NCBI GenBank assembly: GCA_025453855.1
Contig: JALOPO010000255.1
Span: 1 to 5,305 of the forward strand
DNA from: Gemmatimonadaceae bacterium
GTDB taxonomy: Bacteria; Gemmatimonadota; Gemmatimonadetes; Gemmatimonadales; Gemmatimonadaceae
Length of the DNA stretch: 5,305 nt
Direction: 5' to 3'
Each line of letters starts with the position of its first letter. Position 1 is the first letter of the stretch. Below, one piece after another: positions 1 through 4,870 of this stretch. Under the pieces are notes generated by a model, which was not told the DNA's origin, did no database searches, and saw only the letters and a list, made by a program, of their open reading frames with translations. Position numbers and translations under genes: made by a program.

Positions 1-708
1 GACGACGCGCTGCTGGTGGTCGCGACCAAGGGGATCGAGCGCGACAGCTTCGCGCTGATGACCGACGTGGTCGCGCAGGAGCTCCCGGGACGCCGCGTGG
101 TCGCGCTCTCCGGGCCGAGCTTCGCGGCCGAAGTGGCCGCGCGGCAGCCGACGGCGGTCGTGGCGGCGTGCGAGGCGCACGAGGCGGCGCATGCGGTGCA
201 GCAGCTCTTCGCCTCCACCGCGCTCCGCGTCTACACGCAGCACGACGTGATCGGCGTGGAGCTCGGGGGCGCGATCAAGAACGTCATGGCGGTCGCCACC
301 GGCGTGCTCGACGGGCTCGGGCTCGGCTTCAACCCGCGGGCGGCGCTCATCACGCGCGGGCTCGCCGAGATGACGCGCCTCGGCGTGGCGCTCGGCGGCG
401 AACCGGCGACCTTCGCGGGGCTCGCGGGGCTCGGCGACCTGGTGCTCACCTGCACGGGCTCGCTCAGCCGCAATCGCACCGTCGGGCTCGAGATCGGCCA
501 GGGGCGTCCGGTGGCCGAGGTGCTCTCGTCGCGCGAGACGGTGGCGGAGGGGGTGGTGACGACGCAGAGCGCGTATGCGCTCGCGCAGAGCCGCGGCGTG
601 GAGATGCCGATCGTGCAGGCGATGCATCGCGTGCTCTTCGAGGGGATGGCGCCGCGCGACGCGGTGCAGGAGCTCATGGCGCGCGCGCTGAAGGCGGAGG
701 CCGACTGA
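1..708 (+). CDS. gpsA: Glycerol-3-phosphate dehydrogenase [NAD(P)+], 3' part (5' end outside window)
   Basis: Cytosolic GpsA reduces dihydroxyacetone phosphate to sn-glycerol-3-phosphate, the backbone precursor for phospholipids. The frame is open from base 1 (residues DDALLVVATKG), so the true start lies upstream; the GTG at 16 is internal. The 235 residues visible, against about 330 for the family, lack the N-terminal GxGxxG nucleotide-binding motif. Visible family motifs in order are VVATKGIE (about residues 6-13), LSGPSFAAEVA (about 36-46) and GVELGGAIKNVMAVATG, whose Lys (codon 277-279) is the catalytic lysine. These are followed by the helical C-terminal domain with NPRAALITRGLAEM and GLAGLGDLVLTCTGSLSRNR. 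No frame disruption is seen. The TGA stop shares one base with the ATG of the next gene (TGATG), implying translational coupling to the MerR gene. Confidence 0.97.
   Translation, partial: DDALLVVATKGIERDSFALMTDVVAQELPGRRVVALSGPSFAAEVAARQPTAVVAACEAHEAAHAVQQLFASTALRVYTQHDVIGVELGGAIKNVMAVATGVLDGLGLGFNPRAALITRGLAEMTRLGVALGGEPATFAGLAGLGDLVLTCTGSLSRNRTVGLEIGQGRPVAEVLSSRETVAEGVVTTQSAYALAQSRGVEMPIVQAMHRVLFEGMAPRDAVQELMARALKAEAD
696..700 (+). promoter_or_regulatory. Shine-Dalgarno site for the merR gene
   Basis: GGAGG lies inside the last codons of gpsA, seven bases before the ATG at 708. It is the clearest ribosome binding site in the window and supports the 708 start. Most other overlapping genes here have only weak purine runs upstream and probably rely on re-initiation after the preceding stop codon. 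Confidence 0.6.
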
Positions 709-1079
709 TGGCGGTGGTGAAGGATCCGGTGCAGGAGTTCTTCTCGATCGGCGAGGTGTGCCAGCTCACCGGCCTCAAGCCGCACGTGCTCCGCTACTGG
801 GAAGGGCAGTTCCGCTTCCTGAGCCCGGCCAAGAACCGCTCCGGCAACCGCGTCTACCAGCGCCGCGAGGTGGAGCTCATCCAGCTCGTGCAGCAGCTGC
901 TCTACGTGGAGAAGTACACGATCGAGGGGGCCAAGCGCCGCCTCGACGAGCTGCGTCGCAGCGGCGAGCAGCGCGCGGTCGCGCGCGACGCGCTGCGCTC
1001 GCACACGTGGCGCGCGATCGAGGACGAGCTGCGCGACATCCTGCGCGTGCTCGCGGGACGCGAGGGCGGCGACGCGTGA
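708..1079 (+). CDS. MerR-family HTH transcriptional regulator (small)
   Basis: Encodes 123 residues starting MAVVKDPVQEFF. The winged-helix DNA-binding domain occupies roughly residues 12-80. FSIGEVCQLTGLKPHVLRYWE (about 12-32) is the MerR helix-turn-helix with the typical LRYWE end; SGNRVYQRREVELI (about 45-58) is the wing and following helix, and YTIEGAKRRL (70-79) closes the domain. Residues 80-116 are charged and helical, a probable dimerising coiled coil. There is no room for a ligand-binding domain and no Cys cluster for metal sensing, so the signal is unknown. It shares one base with gpsA and overlaps the glycosyltransferase by four (GTGA). Related MerR-like regulators are known next to surE/pcm or gpsA in several Gram-negative lineages, but the target promoter is not apparent here. 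Confidence 0.93.
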   Translation: MAVVKDPVQEFFSIGEVCQLTGLKPHVLRYWEGQFRFLSPAKNRSGNRVYQRREVELIQLVQQLLYVEKYTIEGAKRRLDELRRSGEQRAVARDALRSHTWRAIEDELRDILRVLAGREGGDA

Positions 1080-1834
1080 CGCCCGCGGCCGCGTGCGTGA
1101 TTCCCGCGTACGAGGCGGCCGCCACGGTGGGCGCGGTGATCGACGGCGTGCGCCGCGCCGCGCCGTCCGTGCTGATCGTCGTCGTCGACGACGGCTCGCG
1201 TGACGACACATCCCGCGCCGCGGCGCATGCCGACGTGGTCGAGCGTCTCGCCGTCAACGGCGGCAAGGGGGCGGCGCTGCGGGCGGGCTTCGCGGCCGCA
1301 CTCGACCGCGGCGTCGAGCGCGTGGTGACGCTCGATGCCGACGGCCAGCACGACGCGTCGCTGGTGCCCGCCTTCCTCGCCGCGCTCGACACGCACGACC
1401 TGGTGCTCGGCGTGCGCGCGCGCCGCGGGAGCGCGATGCCGCTCGTGCGGCGCATCGCGAACGGCATCTCGACGCGCCTCATCGGCTGGTGCGCGCGTCG
1501 CCCGATCCGCGATGCGCAGTGCGGCTTCCGCGGCATGCGCGCCGCGCTGCTGCGCGCGGTGCCGCACGTCGGCGATCGCTACGAGGCGGAGACCGCCTTC
1601 GTGATCCGCGCCGCGCGCGCCGGCGCACGCATCGGCGAGGTGCGCGTCCCCACGCGCTACGGCCCGCCGAGCCACTTCCGTCCCCTCCCGGATGCGGCGC
1701 GCATCGTCGCGACCATCTGGGCGCTCCGACCCTCGCGTCTCCTGCCATGCGATTCCTCTGCACCAACGACGACGGCATCCTCGCCCACGGCCTCGACTGC
1801 CTGGTCCGCGCCGCGGAGCCGCTCGGTGAGGTGA
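1076..1834 (+). CDS. Glycosyltransferase family 2, dolichol/undecaprenyl-phosphate sugar synthase-like
   Basis: A GT-A fold enzyme expected to move a sugar from a nucleotide-sugar donor to an acceptor, often a polyprenyl phosphate at the membrane face. The chosen GTG start at 1076 overlaps the merR stop by four bases, and the conserved first strand ACVIPAYEAAATVG follows at residues 6-19. Nucleotide binding is shown by VVVDDGSRDDT (35-45) and the metal site by LDADGQHD (86-93). NGGKGAALRAGF (61-72), DAQCGFRGMR (146-155) and a final YGPPSHFRPL (195-204) are typical of DPM1-like members. There is no C-terminal membrane segment, so it is probably soluble or peripheral; donor and acceptor are not predictable. 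Oddity: the frame has no stop before surE, so residues 224-252 are translated out of frame from surE and look like low-complexity Ser/Thr/Arg sequence. Confidence 0.88.
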   Translation: MTPAAACVIPAYEAAATVGAVIDGVRRAAPSVLIVVVDDGSRDDTSRAAAHADVVERLAVNGGKGAALRAGFAAALDRGVERVVTLDADGQHDASLVPAFLAALDTHDLVLGVRARRGSAMPLVRRIANGISTRLIGWCARRPIRDAQCGFRGMRAALLRAVPHVGDRYEAETAFVIRAARAGARIGEVRVPTRYGPPSHFRPLPDAARIVATIWALRPSRLLPCDSSAPTTTASSPTASTAWSAPRSRSVR

Positions 1835-2505
1835 CCGTCGTCGCGCCGGACCGCGAGCAGAGCGCGACCAGCCACTCGCTCACGCTGCACCATCCGCTGC
1901 GCCCCGTGCGGCGCGGGGAGCGGCGCTGGCAGGTGGACGGCACGCCCACCGACTGCGCGATGCTGGCCATCGAGGCGCTCATGCCGGAGCGCCCCGACTT
2001 CGTGCTGAGCGGCATCAATCACGGCGGCAACATGGGCGAGGACGTGCTCTACTCGGGCACCGTCGCCGCCGCCATGGAGGGGCTCTCGCTCGGCGTCCCC
2101 GCGATCGCGCTCAGCTTCGCCGGCGGCGACCTGCGCGCCGACGTGACGATGCTCGATGCCCTCATCGAGCCGCTCACCGCGCTGCTCCGTCACCTCACCG
2201 CGCTCGACGTGCCAACGGGGACGCTGCTCAACGTGAACATCCCGCCGCGCACCGCGGGAACGGTGCAGGGGGCACGCCTCACGCGGCTCGGGAAGCGCGT
2301 CTACAGCAACTCGCTGGCGCGCATGCAGGACCCGTGGGGGCGGCCGATCTACTGGATCGGGGGCGGGTCGGCGGCCTGGGATGGCGGCCCCGACTCGGAC
2401 TTCCGCGCCGTGCAGGACGGCTATATATCGGTAACCCCGCTGCATCTCGACCTCACCCACCACGCAATGCTCGACGCGGCCCACACCTGGTGGCGGGAGC
2501 CGTGA
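1747..2505 (+). CDS. surE: 5'/3'-nucleotidase SurE
   Basis: SurE is a metal-dependent cytosolic phosphatase that removes phosphate from nucleoside 5'- and 3'-monophosphates and short polyphosphate; it is linked to stress survival. The 252-residue product has the usual family length. All four metal ligands known for the family are at canonical positions: Asp8 and Asp9 in TNDDG, Ser39 in APDREQSATSH, and Asn95 in SGINHGGNMGEDV. GTPTDCAMLAI (65-75) and YSGTVAAAMEGLSLG (from about 102) are further signatures. The ATG at 1747 gives the canonical MRFLCTNDDG start but lies inside the glycosyltransferase frame and has no clear Shine-Dalgarno sequence, so coupled translation is likely. The stop overlaps the pcm start as GTGA. 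surE beside pcm is a widespread pairing, as in Escherichia coli. An AT-rich patch with rare codons lies at 2422-2436. Confidence 0.98.
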   Translation: MRFLCTNDDGILAHGLDCLVRAAEPLGEVTVVAPDREQSATSHSLTLHHPLRPVRRGERRWQVDGTPTDCAMLAIEALMPERPDFVLSGINHGGNMGEDVLYSGTVAAAMEGLSLGVPAIALSFAGGDLRADVTMLDALIEPLTALLRHLTALDVPTGTLLNVNIPPRTAGTVQGARLTRLGKRVYSNSLARMQDPWGRPIYWIGGGSAAWDGGPDSDFRAVQDGYISVTPLHLDLTHHAMLDAAHTWWREP

Positions 2506-3164
2506 CGCCCGGCCCGGACCTTCGCGGTCCGCGTCGGCGACTCATCGAGGCGCTCGCCGCCCAGGGCGTGCGCGACCTGGCGGTGCTCGAGGCCTTCGAT
2601 GCGGTGCCGCGTCACCTCTTCGTCCCCACCGGCGTGCGGCATCGTGCCTACGAGGACGCGCCGCTCCCGATCGGCTCCGGGCAGACCATCTCGCAGCCGT
2701 ACGTGCACGCGCTCTACCTGCAGCTGCTGCAGCTGCGCGGGACGGAGCGCGTCCTCGAGATCGGCACCGGCTCGGGCTTCCAGACCGCGTTGCTGGCGCG
2801 GCTCGCGGCGCAGGTCTTCACCGTCGAGCGCGTGCGCGCGCTGCACGAGTCGTCGCGCCGGCTGCTCGACGAGCTGGGCGTGCGGAACGTGTCGTACCTG
2901 TGCGGCGACGGCACGATCGGCTGGCGCGAGTACGGACCGTACGATGCGATCCTCGTCGGGGCGGGGGCGCCCGCGATGCCCATGCCGCTCATCGACCAGC
3001 TCGCGCCCAACGGTCGACTCCTCGTCCCCGTTGGGGATCGGGAGAAGCAGGCGCTCTGGATGGTGACGCGCACCCCCGCGGGGATCCGACAGGAGGCGGT
3101 GGCCGACATGCGCTTCGTGCCGCTCGTGGGGAGCCACGGCTGGCTGGAGACCGGGACCGGATGA
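2502..3164 (+). CDS. pcm: Protein-L-isoaspartate O-methyltransferase
   Basis: Pcm uses S-adenosylmethionine to methylate L-isoaspartyl residues in aged proteins, starting their return to normal aspartate. The GTG start at 2502 gives 220 residues, close to the family's usual 205-220, and makes a GTGA overlap with surE; upstream in-frame starts would only add out-of-frame surE sequence. Visible landmarks are FDAVPRHLFVP (32-42), the substrate-side motif APLPIGSGQTISQPYV (53-68), SAM motif I LEIGTGSGFQTALLA (85-99), the post-I acidic region FTVERV (106-111), GDGTIGW (135-141), and DAILVGAGAP followed by LAPNGRLLVPVG (148-178). No active-site loss or frame break is seen. GGGAG upstream is only two bases from the start, so coupling to surE is the likelier initiation route. 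The stop overlaps the acylphosphatase ATG as ATGA. Confidence 0.97.
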   Translation: MTPGPDLRGPRRRLIEALAAQGVRDLAVLEAFDAVPRHLFVPTGVRHRAYEDAPLPIGSGQTISQPYVHALYLQLLQLRGTERVLEIGTGSGFQTALLARLAAQVFTVERVRALHESSRRLLDELGVRNVSYLCGDGTIGWREYGPYDAILVGAGAPAMPMPLIDQLAPNGRLLVPVGDREKQALWMVTRTPAGIRQEAVADMRFVPLVGSHGWLETGTG

Positions 3165-3484
3165 CGACGCGCGTCACGCCTCCCGATGGGCACGACGCCG
3201 CCGGGACGCTGCACGCGATCGTCGCCGGACGCGTGCAGGGTGTCGGCTTCCGCTGGTTCGTGCGCTCCGAGGCGCGCCGGCTGGGGCTCGCGGGGTGGGT
3301 GCGCAACCTCGATGACGGCACCGTGGAGGTGCGGGCCTCGGGAATCCGCACGCACCTCGTCGCGCTGCGCGGCGCGCTCTACCGCGGTCCCGAGGGGGCC
3401 AACGTGAGCGGCATCACCGACGTCGACGACCCGCCGGCCTCGACGCCCGCCGAGATGCCGTATCCCTTCATGATCCTGCGCTGA
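3161..3484 (+). CDS. Acylphosphatase
   Basis: A small cytosolic enzyme that hydrolyses the carboxyl-phosphate bond of acyl phosphates such as acetyl phosphate or 1,3-bisphosphoglycerate. The 107-residue product carries both family signatures. VAGRVQGVGFR (21-31) includes catalytic Arg31, which binds the phosphate; GWVRNLDDGTVEVRASG (45-61) includes catalytic Asn49, which positions the water. GPEGANVSGI (77-86) corresponds to the usual conserved turn before the last strand. It is slightly longer than the roughly 90-residue norm because of about 15 extra N-terminal residues and a Pro-rich stretch near the end. The ATG overlaps the pcm stop as ATGA, with GGAG at 3146-3149 about 11 bases upstream. 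A 16-base gap separates it from apt. The symbol acyP is often used, but no single name is settled. Confidence 0.95.
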   Translation: MTTRVTPPDGHDAAGTLHAIVAGRVQGVGFRWFVRSEARRLGLAGWVRNLDDGTVEVRASGIRTHLVALRGALYRGPEGANVSGITDVDDPPASTPAEMPYPFMILR

Positions 3485-3500
3485 GCGCGCCCGGCATCAC

Positions 3501-4126
3501 ATGACGCATCATCCCACGCTGCGCGAGACGCTCGACACGATCATCCGCCGCATCCCCGACTTCCCGAAGCCGGGCATCGTCTTCCGCGACATCACGCCGC
3601 TGCTCGCCGACCCGGCGCGCTTCACGCAGGCGATCATGGCGATGCTCGGCCCGTGGCGCGGCGCCGGCATCACGCACGTCGTCGGGATCGAGAGCCGCGG
3701 CTTCATCTTCGGCGCGCCGATCGCGCTCGGCCTCGAGGTCGCGTTCGTCCCGGTGCGCAAGCCGGGCAAGCTCCCGCATCGCGTGGAGCGCGAGGAGTAC
3801 GCCCTGGAATACGGCACCGACGCGCTCGAGATGCACGCCGATGCGCTCGGCGACGGTGCGCGCGTGCTGGTCGTCGACGACGTCCTCGCCACCGGCGGCA
3901 CCGCGCGCGCCACGGCGCGGCTCATCGAGCGCCTCGGTGGCGAGGTGGCGGGCTTCGCCTTCCTCATGGAGCTCACGCCACCGGCGGCACCGCGCGCGCC
4001 ACGGCGCGGCTCATCGAGCGCCTCGGTGGCGAGGTGGCGGGCTTCGCCTTCCTCATGGAGCTCATCGCGCTCGGCGGTCGCGAGCTCCTCCCCGGACGCC
4101 GCGTCGAGTCGCTCCTTCCCACGTGA
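3501..4126 (+). pseudogene. apt: Adenine phosphoribosyltransferase, frame broken by an 89-bp tandem duplication
   Basis: Apt salvages adenine by joining it to PRPP to give AMP. The ATG at 3501 gives MTHHPTLRETLDTIIRRIPD and then the family-typical FPKPGIVFRDITPLL (21-35), GIESRGFIFGAPIA (62-75), VRKPGKLPH (85-93) and the PRPP loop VLVVDDVLATGGTA (122-135). Frame is lost after residue 158 (FAFLMEL), exactly where an 89-bp segment is repeated. As written, the frame runs on to a stop at 4209-4211, giving 236 residues with about 78 nonsense residues overlapping the next gene. Removing one copy gives a clean 178-residue protein ending IALGGRELLPGRRVESLLPT with its stop at 4124-4126, normal for the family. 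The lesion keeps the PRPP loop but loses the last conserved strand, so activity is doubtful. Real mutation and sequence error are both possible. Confidence 0.9.
3887..4064 (+). repeat. Exact 89-bp tandem duplication (2 copies) inside apt
   Basis: Copy 1 spans 3887-3975 and copy 2 spans 3976-4064; base-by-base comparison shows no difference. Each unit begins CGCCACCGGCGG (the PRPP-loop ATGG codons) and ends ATGGAGCTCA. The boundaries are sharp: the bases just outside differ (T3886 against A3975; C3976 against T4065), so no extra microhomology is left at the junction. Because 89 is not a multiple of three, the second copy lies in another frame (-1 relative to apt). The perfect identity means the duplication is very recent or artefactual. 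Confidence 0.97.
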
Positions 4127-4615
4127 CGGCGGGCGTGCTCCAGTGGCGCTGCCTCGCCTTCGAGGCGCTCGATCCGCGTTCACTCTATGCGGCGCTGCGG
4201 CTGCGGAGTGAGGTCTTCGTCGTCGAGCAGCAGTGCGTCTTCCTCGACATGGACGATCGTGATGCCGAGGCGCTGCATCTCCTCGGCGAGTCGGCGGCCC
4301 GTGCCGAGGGTGCGCCGCGGGTGCTGCTCGCCTACGCCCGCCTCTTCGCCCCGGGCGTGTACTACGCCGAGGCCGCGATCGGACGCGTGGTCACGGCGCG
4401 TCACGGCGCCATCGGCGCGCGGGAGCGGCGCCGGGCGCGCGCTGATGCAGGCCGCGCTCGCCGAATGCGCCATGCGCTGGCCGGGCGCATCGATCCGCCT
4501 CGGTGCGCAGCGCTACCTCGAGGCGTTCTACGGATCGCTCGGCTTCGTGCCGGCGGGCGAGCCGTACGTGGAAGACGGGATCCCGCACATCGAGATGGTG
4601 CGCGCCGGGGGCTGA
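4123..4615 (+). pseudogene. elaA: ElaA-like GNAT N-acetyltransferase, frame broken by a 10-bp tandem duplication
   Basis: A predicted acetyl-CoA-dependent acetyltransferase of the ElaA group; the natural substrate is not known. The GTG at 4123 would overlap the restored apt stop as GTGA, the style used elsewhere here; a GTG at 4135 is an alternative. The first part reads LYAALRLRSEVFVVEQQCVFLDMDDRD (residues 21-47; ElaA proteins have a close LRxxVFVVEQxC equivalent), then LAYARLF and AIGRVVTA (85-92). Frame is then lost at a 10-bp repeat. The other frame continues PSARGSGAGRALMQAAL, carrying the acetyl-CoA pyrophosphate loop R-x-x-G-x-G, then LGAQRYLEAFYGSLGF and YVEDGIPHIEMVRAGG. Removing one repeat copy gives 160 residues, near E. 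coli ElaA length (about 153). As written, the initiating frame stops at 4723-4725 and lacks the cofactor loop, so it should be inactive. Confidence 0.86.
4390..4409 (+). repeat. Exact 10-bp tandem duplication inside elaA-like gene
   Basis: GTCACGGCGC occurs at 4390-4399 and again at 4400-4409. The flanking bases do not extend the match. The extra unit shifts the frame by one base immediately before the acetyl-CoA-binding loop. Removing either copy joins VVTA to PSARGSGAG in a single frame. The repeated element is short and GC-rich, so slippage or a sequencing error would explain it equally well. Confidence 0.92.
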
Positions 4616-4668
4616 GGCGGGCGCCGCAGGCCGATGGAGGGCGCGGATCGGGCTCGGTGACCAGCGAC

Positions 4669-4698
4669 GGACGGGCATCCGTCTCGCCCTTCGGGCGG
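4669..4698 (+). terminator. Possible operon-end terminator: two adjacent small hairpins
   Basis: The first hairpin pairs GACGG (4670-4674) with CCGTC (4679-4683) around a GCAT loop, with an extra G-T pair outside. The second pairs CGCCC (4685-4689) with GGGCG (4693-4697) around TTC. They lie 55-80 bases after the last stop of the gene run and before the tRNA promoter region, a sensible place to end the operon transcript. No U-tract follows, and such short stems are common by chance in GC-rich DNA, so support is weak. Confidence 0.3.
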
Positions 4699-4712
4699 CG
4701 GCCACGGGGCCG

Positions 4713-4720
4713 TTATCTTT
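4713..4720 (+). promoter_or_regulatory. Possible -10 element for the tRNA-Arg gene
   Basis: TTATCTTT is the only AT-rich run in the intergenic stretch and lies about 10 bases before the tRNA 5' end, where a sigma-70-type -10 box (TATCTT, 4714-4719) would be expected. No good -35 hexamer is visible 16-18 bases upstream, so the call rests on position and base composition only. Confidence 0.35.
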
Positions 4721-4729
4721 GGTGAACCC

Positions 4730-4803
4730 GCCCCCGTAGCTCAGGTGGATAGAGCAGCGGTTTCCTAAACCGTTGGCCGGGTGTTCGAATCACCCCGGGG
4801 GCA
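4730..4803 (+). tRNA. tRNA-Arg, anticodon CCT
   Basis: A full cloverleaf can be folded by eye. The acceptor stem GCCCCCG (4730-4736) pairs perfectly with CGGGGGC (4796-4802), with discriminator A4803. The D stem GCTC (4739-4742) pairs with GAGC (4752-4755) around a nine-base loop. The anticodon stem GCGGT (4757-4761) pairs with ACCGT (4769-4773), with one G-T pair at its base. The anticodon loop TTCCTAA (4762-4768) holds CCT at 4764-4766, which reads AGG codons. There is a five-base variable loop and a T arm GGGTG-TTCGAAT-CACCC (4779-4795). The 3' CCA is not encoded (CTC follows), so it must be added after transcription. AGG should be a rare codon in so GC-rich a genome, fitting a single minor arginine tRNA. 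Confidence 0.97.
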
Positions 4804-4811
4804 CTCTCGTG

Positions 4812-4842
4812 CGCGGGACGCGGCAGCTCGCCGCGTCCCGCG
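4812..4842. terminator. Strong 13-bp perfect hairpin between convergent genes (likely bidirectional terminator)
   Basis: CGCGGGACGCGGC (4812-4824) pairs perfectly with GCCGCGTCCCGCG (4830-4842) around the loop AGCTC. It lies nine bases after the tRNA 3' end and 28 bases beyond the acyl-CoA dehydrogenase stop on the other strand, where transcription from both sides should end. There is no T-run on either side, so it would be an atypical intrinsic terminator or a 3'-end-stabilising hairpin. Confidence 0.6.
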
Positions 4843-4870
4843 TGTGCCGTCGGGCGCCGCACGTGCTGCT

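Larger units (their letters stand above)
4616..4729 (+). other. Intergenic region between elaA-like gene and tRNA
   Basis: This 114-base stretch has no credible coding signal; the frames open across it are extensions from other genes. It contains two small adjacent hairpins and an AT-rich TTATCTTT patch before the tRNA, described separately. Confidence 0.6.

Noticed and set aside
231..1211. Long minus-strand open frame opposite gpsA and merR (326 codons)
   Set aside because: It is antisense to two well-recognised genes, and its translation is Arg/Ala-rich low-complexity sequence. Such frames are expected by chance in very GC-rich DNA because stop codons are rare.
1657..2484. Long minus-strand open frame opposite surE (275 codons)
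   Set aside because: It lies opposite surE, whose metal ligands are all present, and shows no recognisable motif; its His/Arg/Val-rich composition is typical of antisense shadow frames.
2719..2737. Short repeat of CTGCAGCTG inside pcm
   Set aside because: It encodes LQLLQL in a helix where Pcm proteins normally have a similar Leu-rich run, and removing a unit would shorten the conserved spacing before LEIGTGSG. It is ordinary codon repetition and not a duplication lesion.
3964..3980. Programmed -1 ribosomal frameshift as the explanation for the apt frame change
   Set aside because: There is no slippery heptamer at the junction, and the exact 89-bp duplication explains the shift completely. 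A -1 shift would also yield a protein with about 30 residues repeated within the active-site fold.
3653..4126. Second open frame across the apt duplication, read as a separate 157-codon gene
   Set aside because: Its first two thirds are out of frame with apt and are Arg-rich nonsense; only the part from the second repeat copy onward matches Apt. It is the shifted tail of apt, not a gene.
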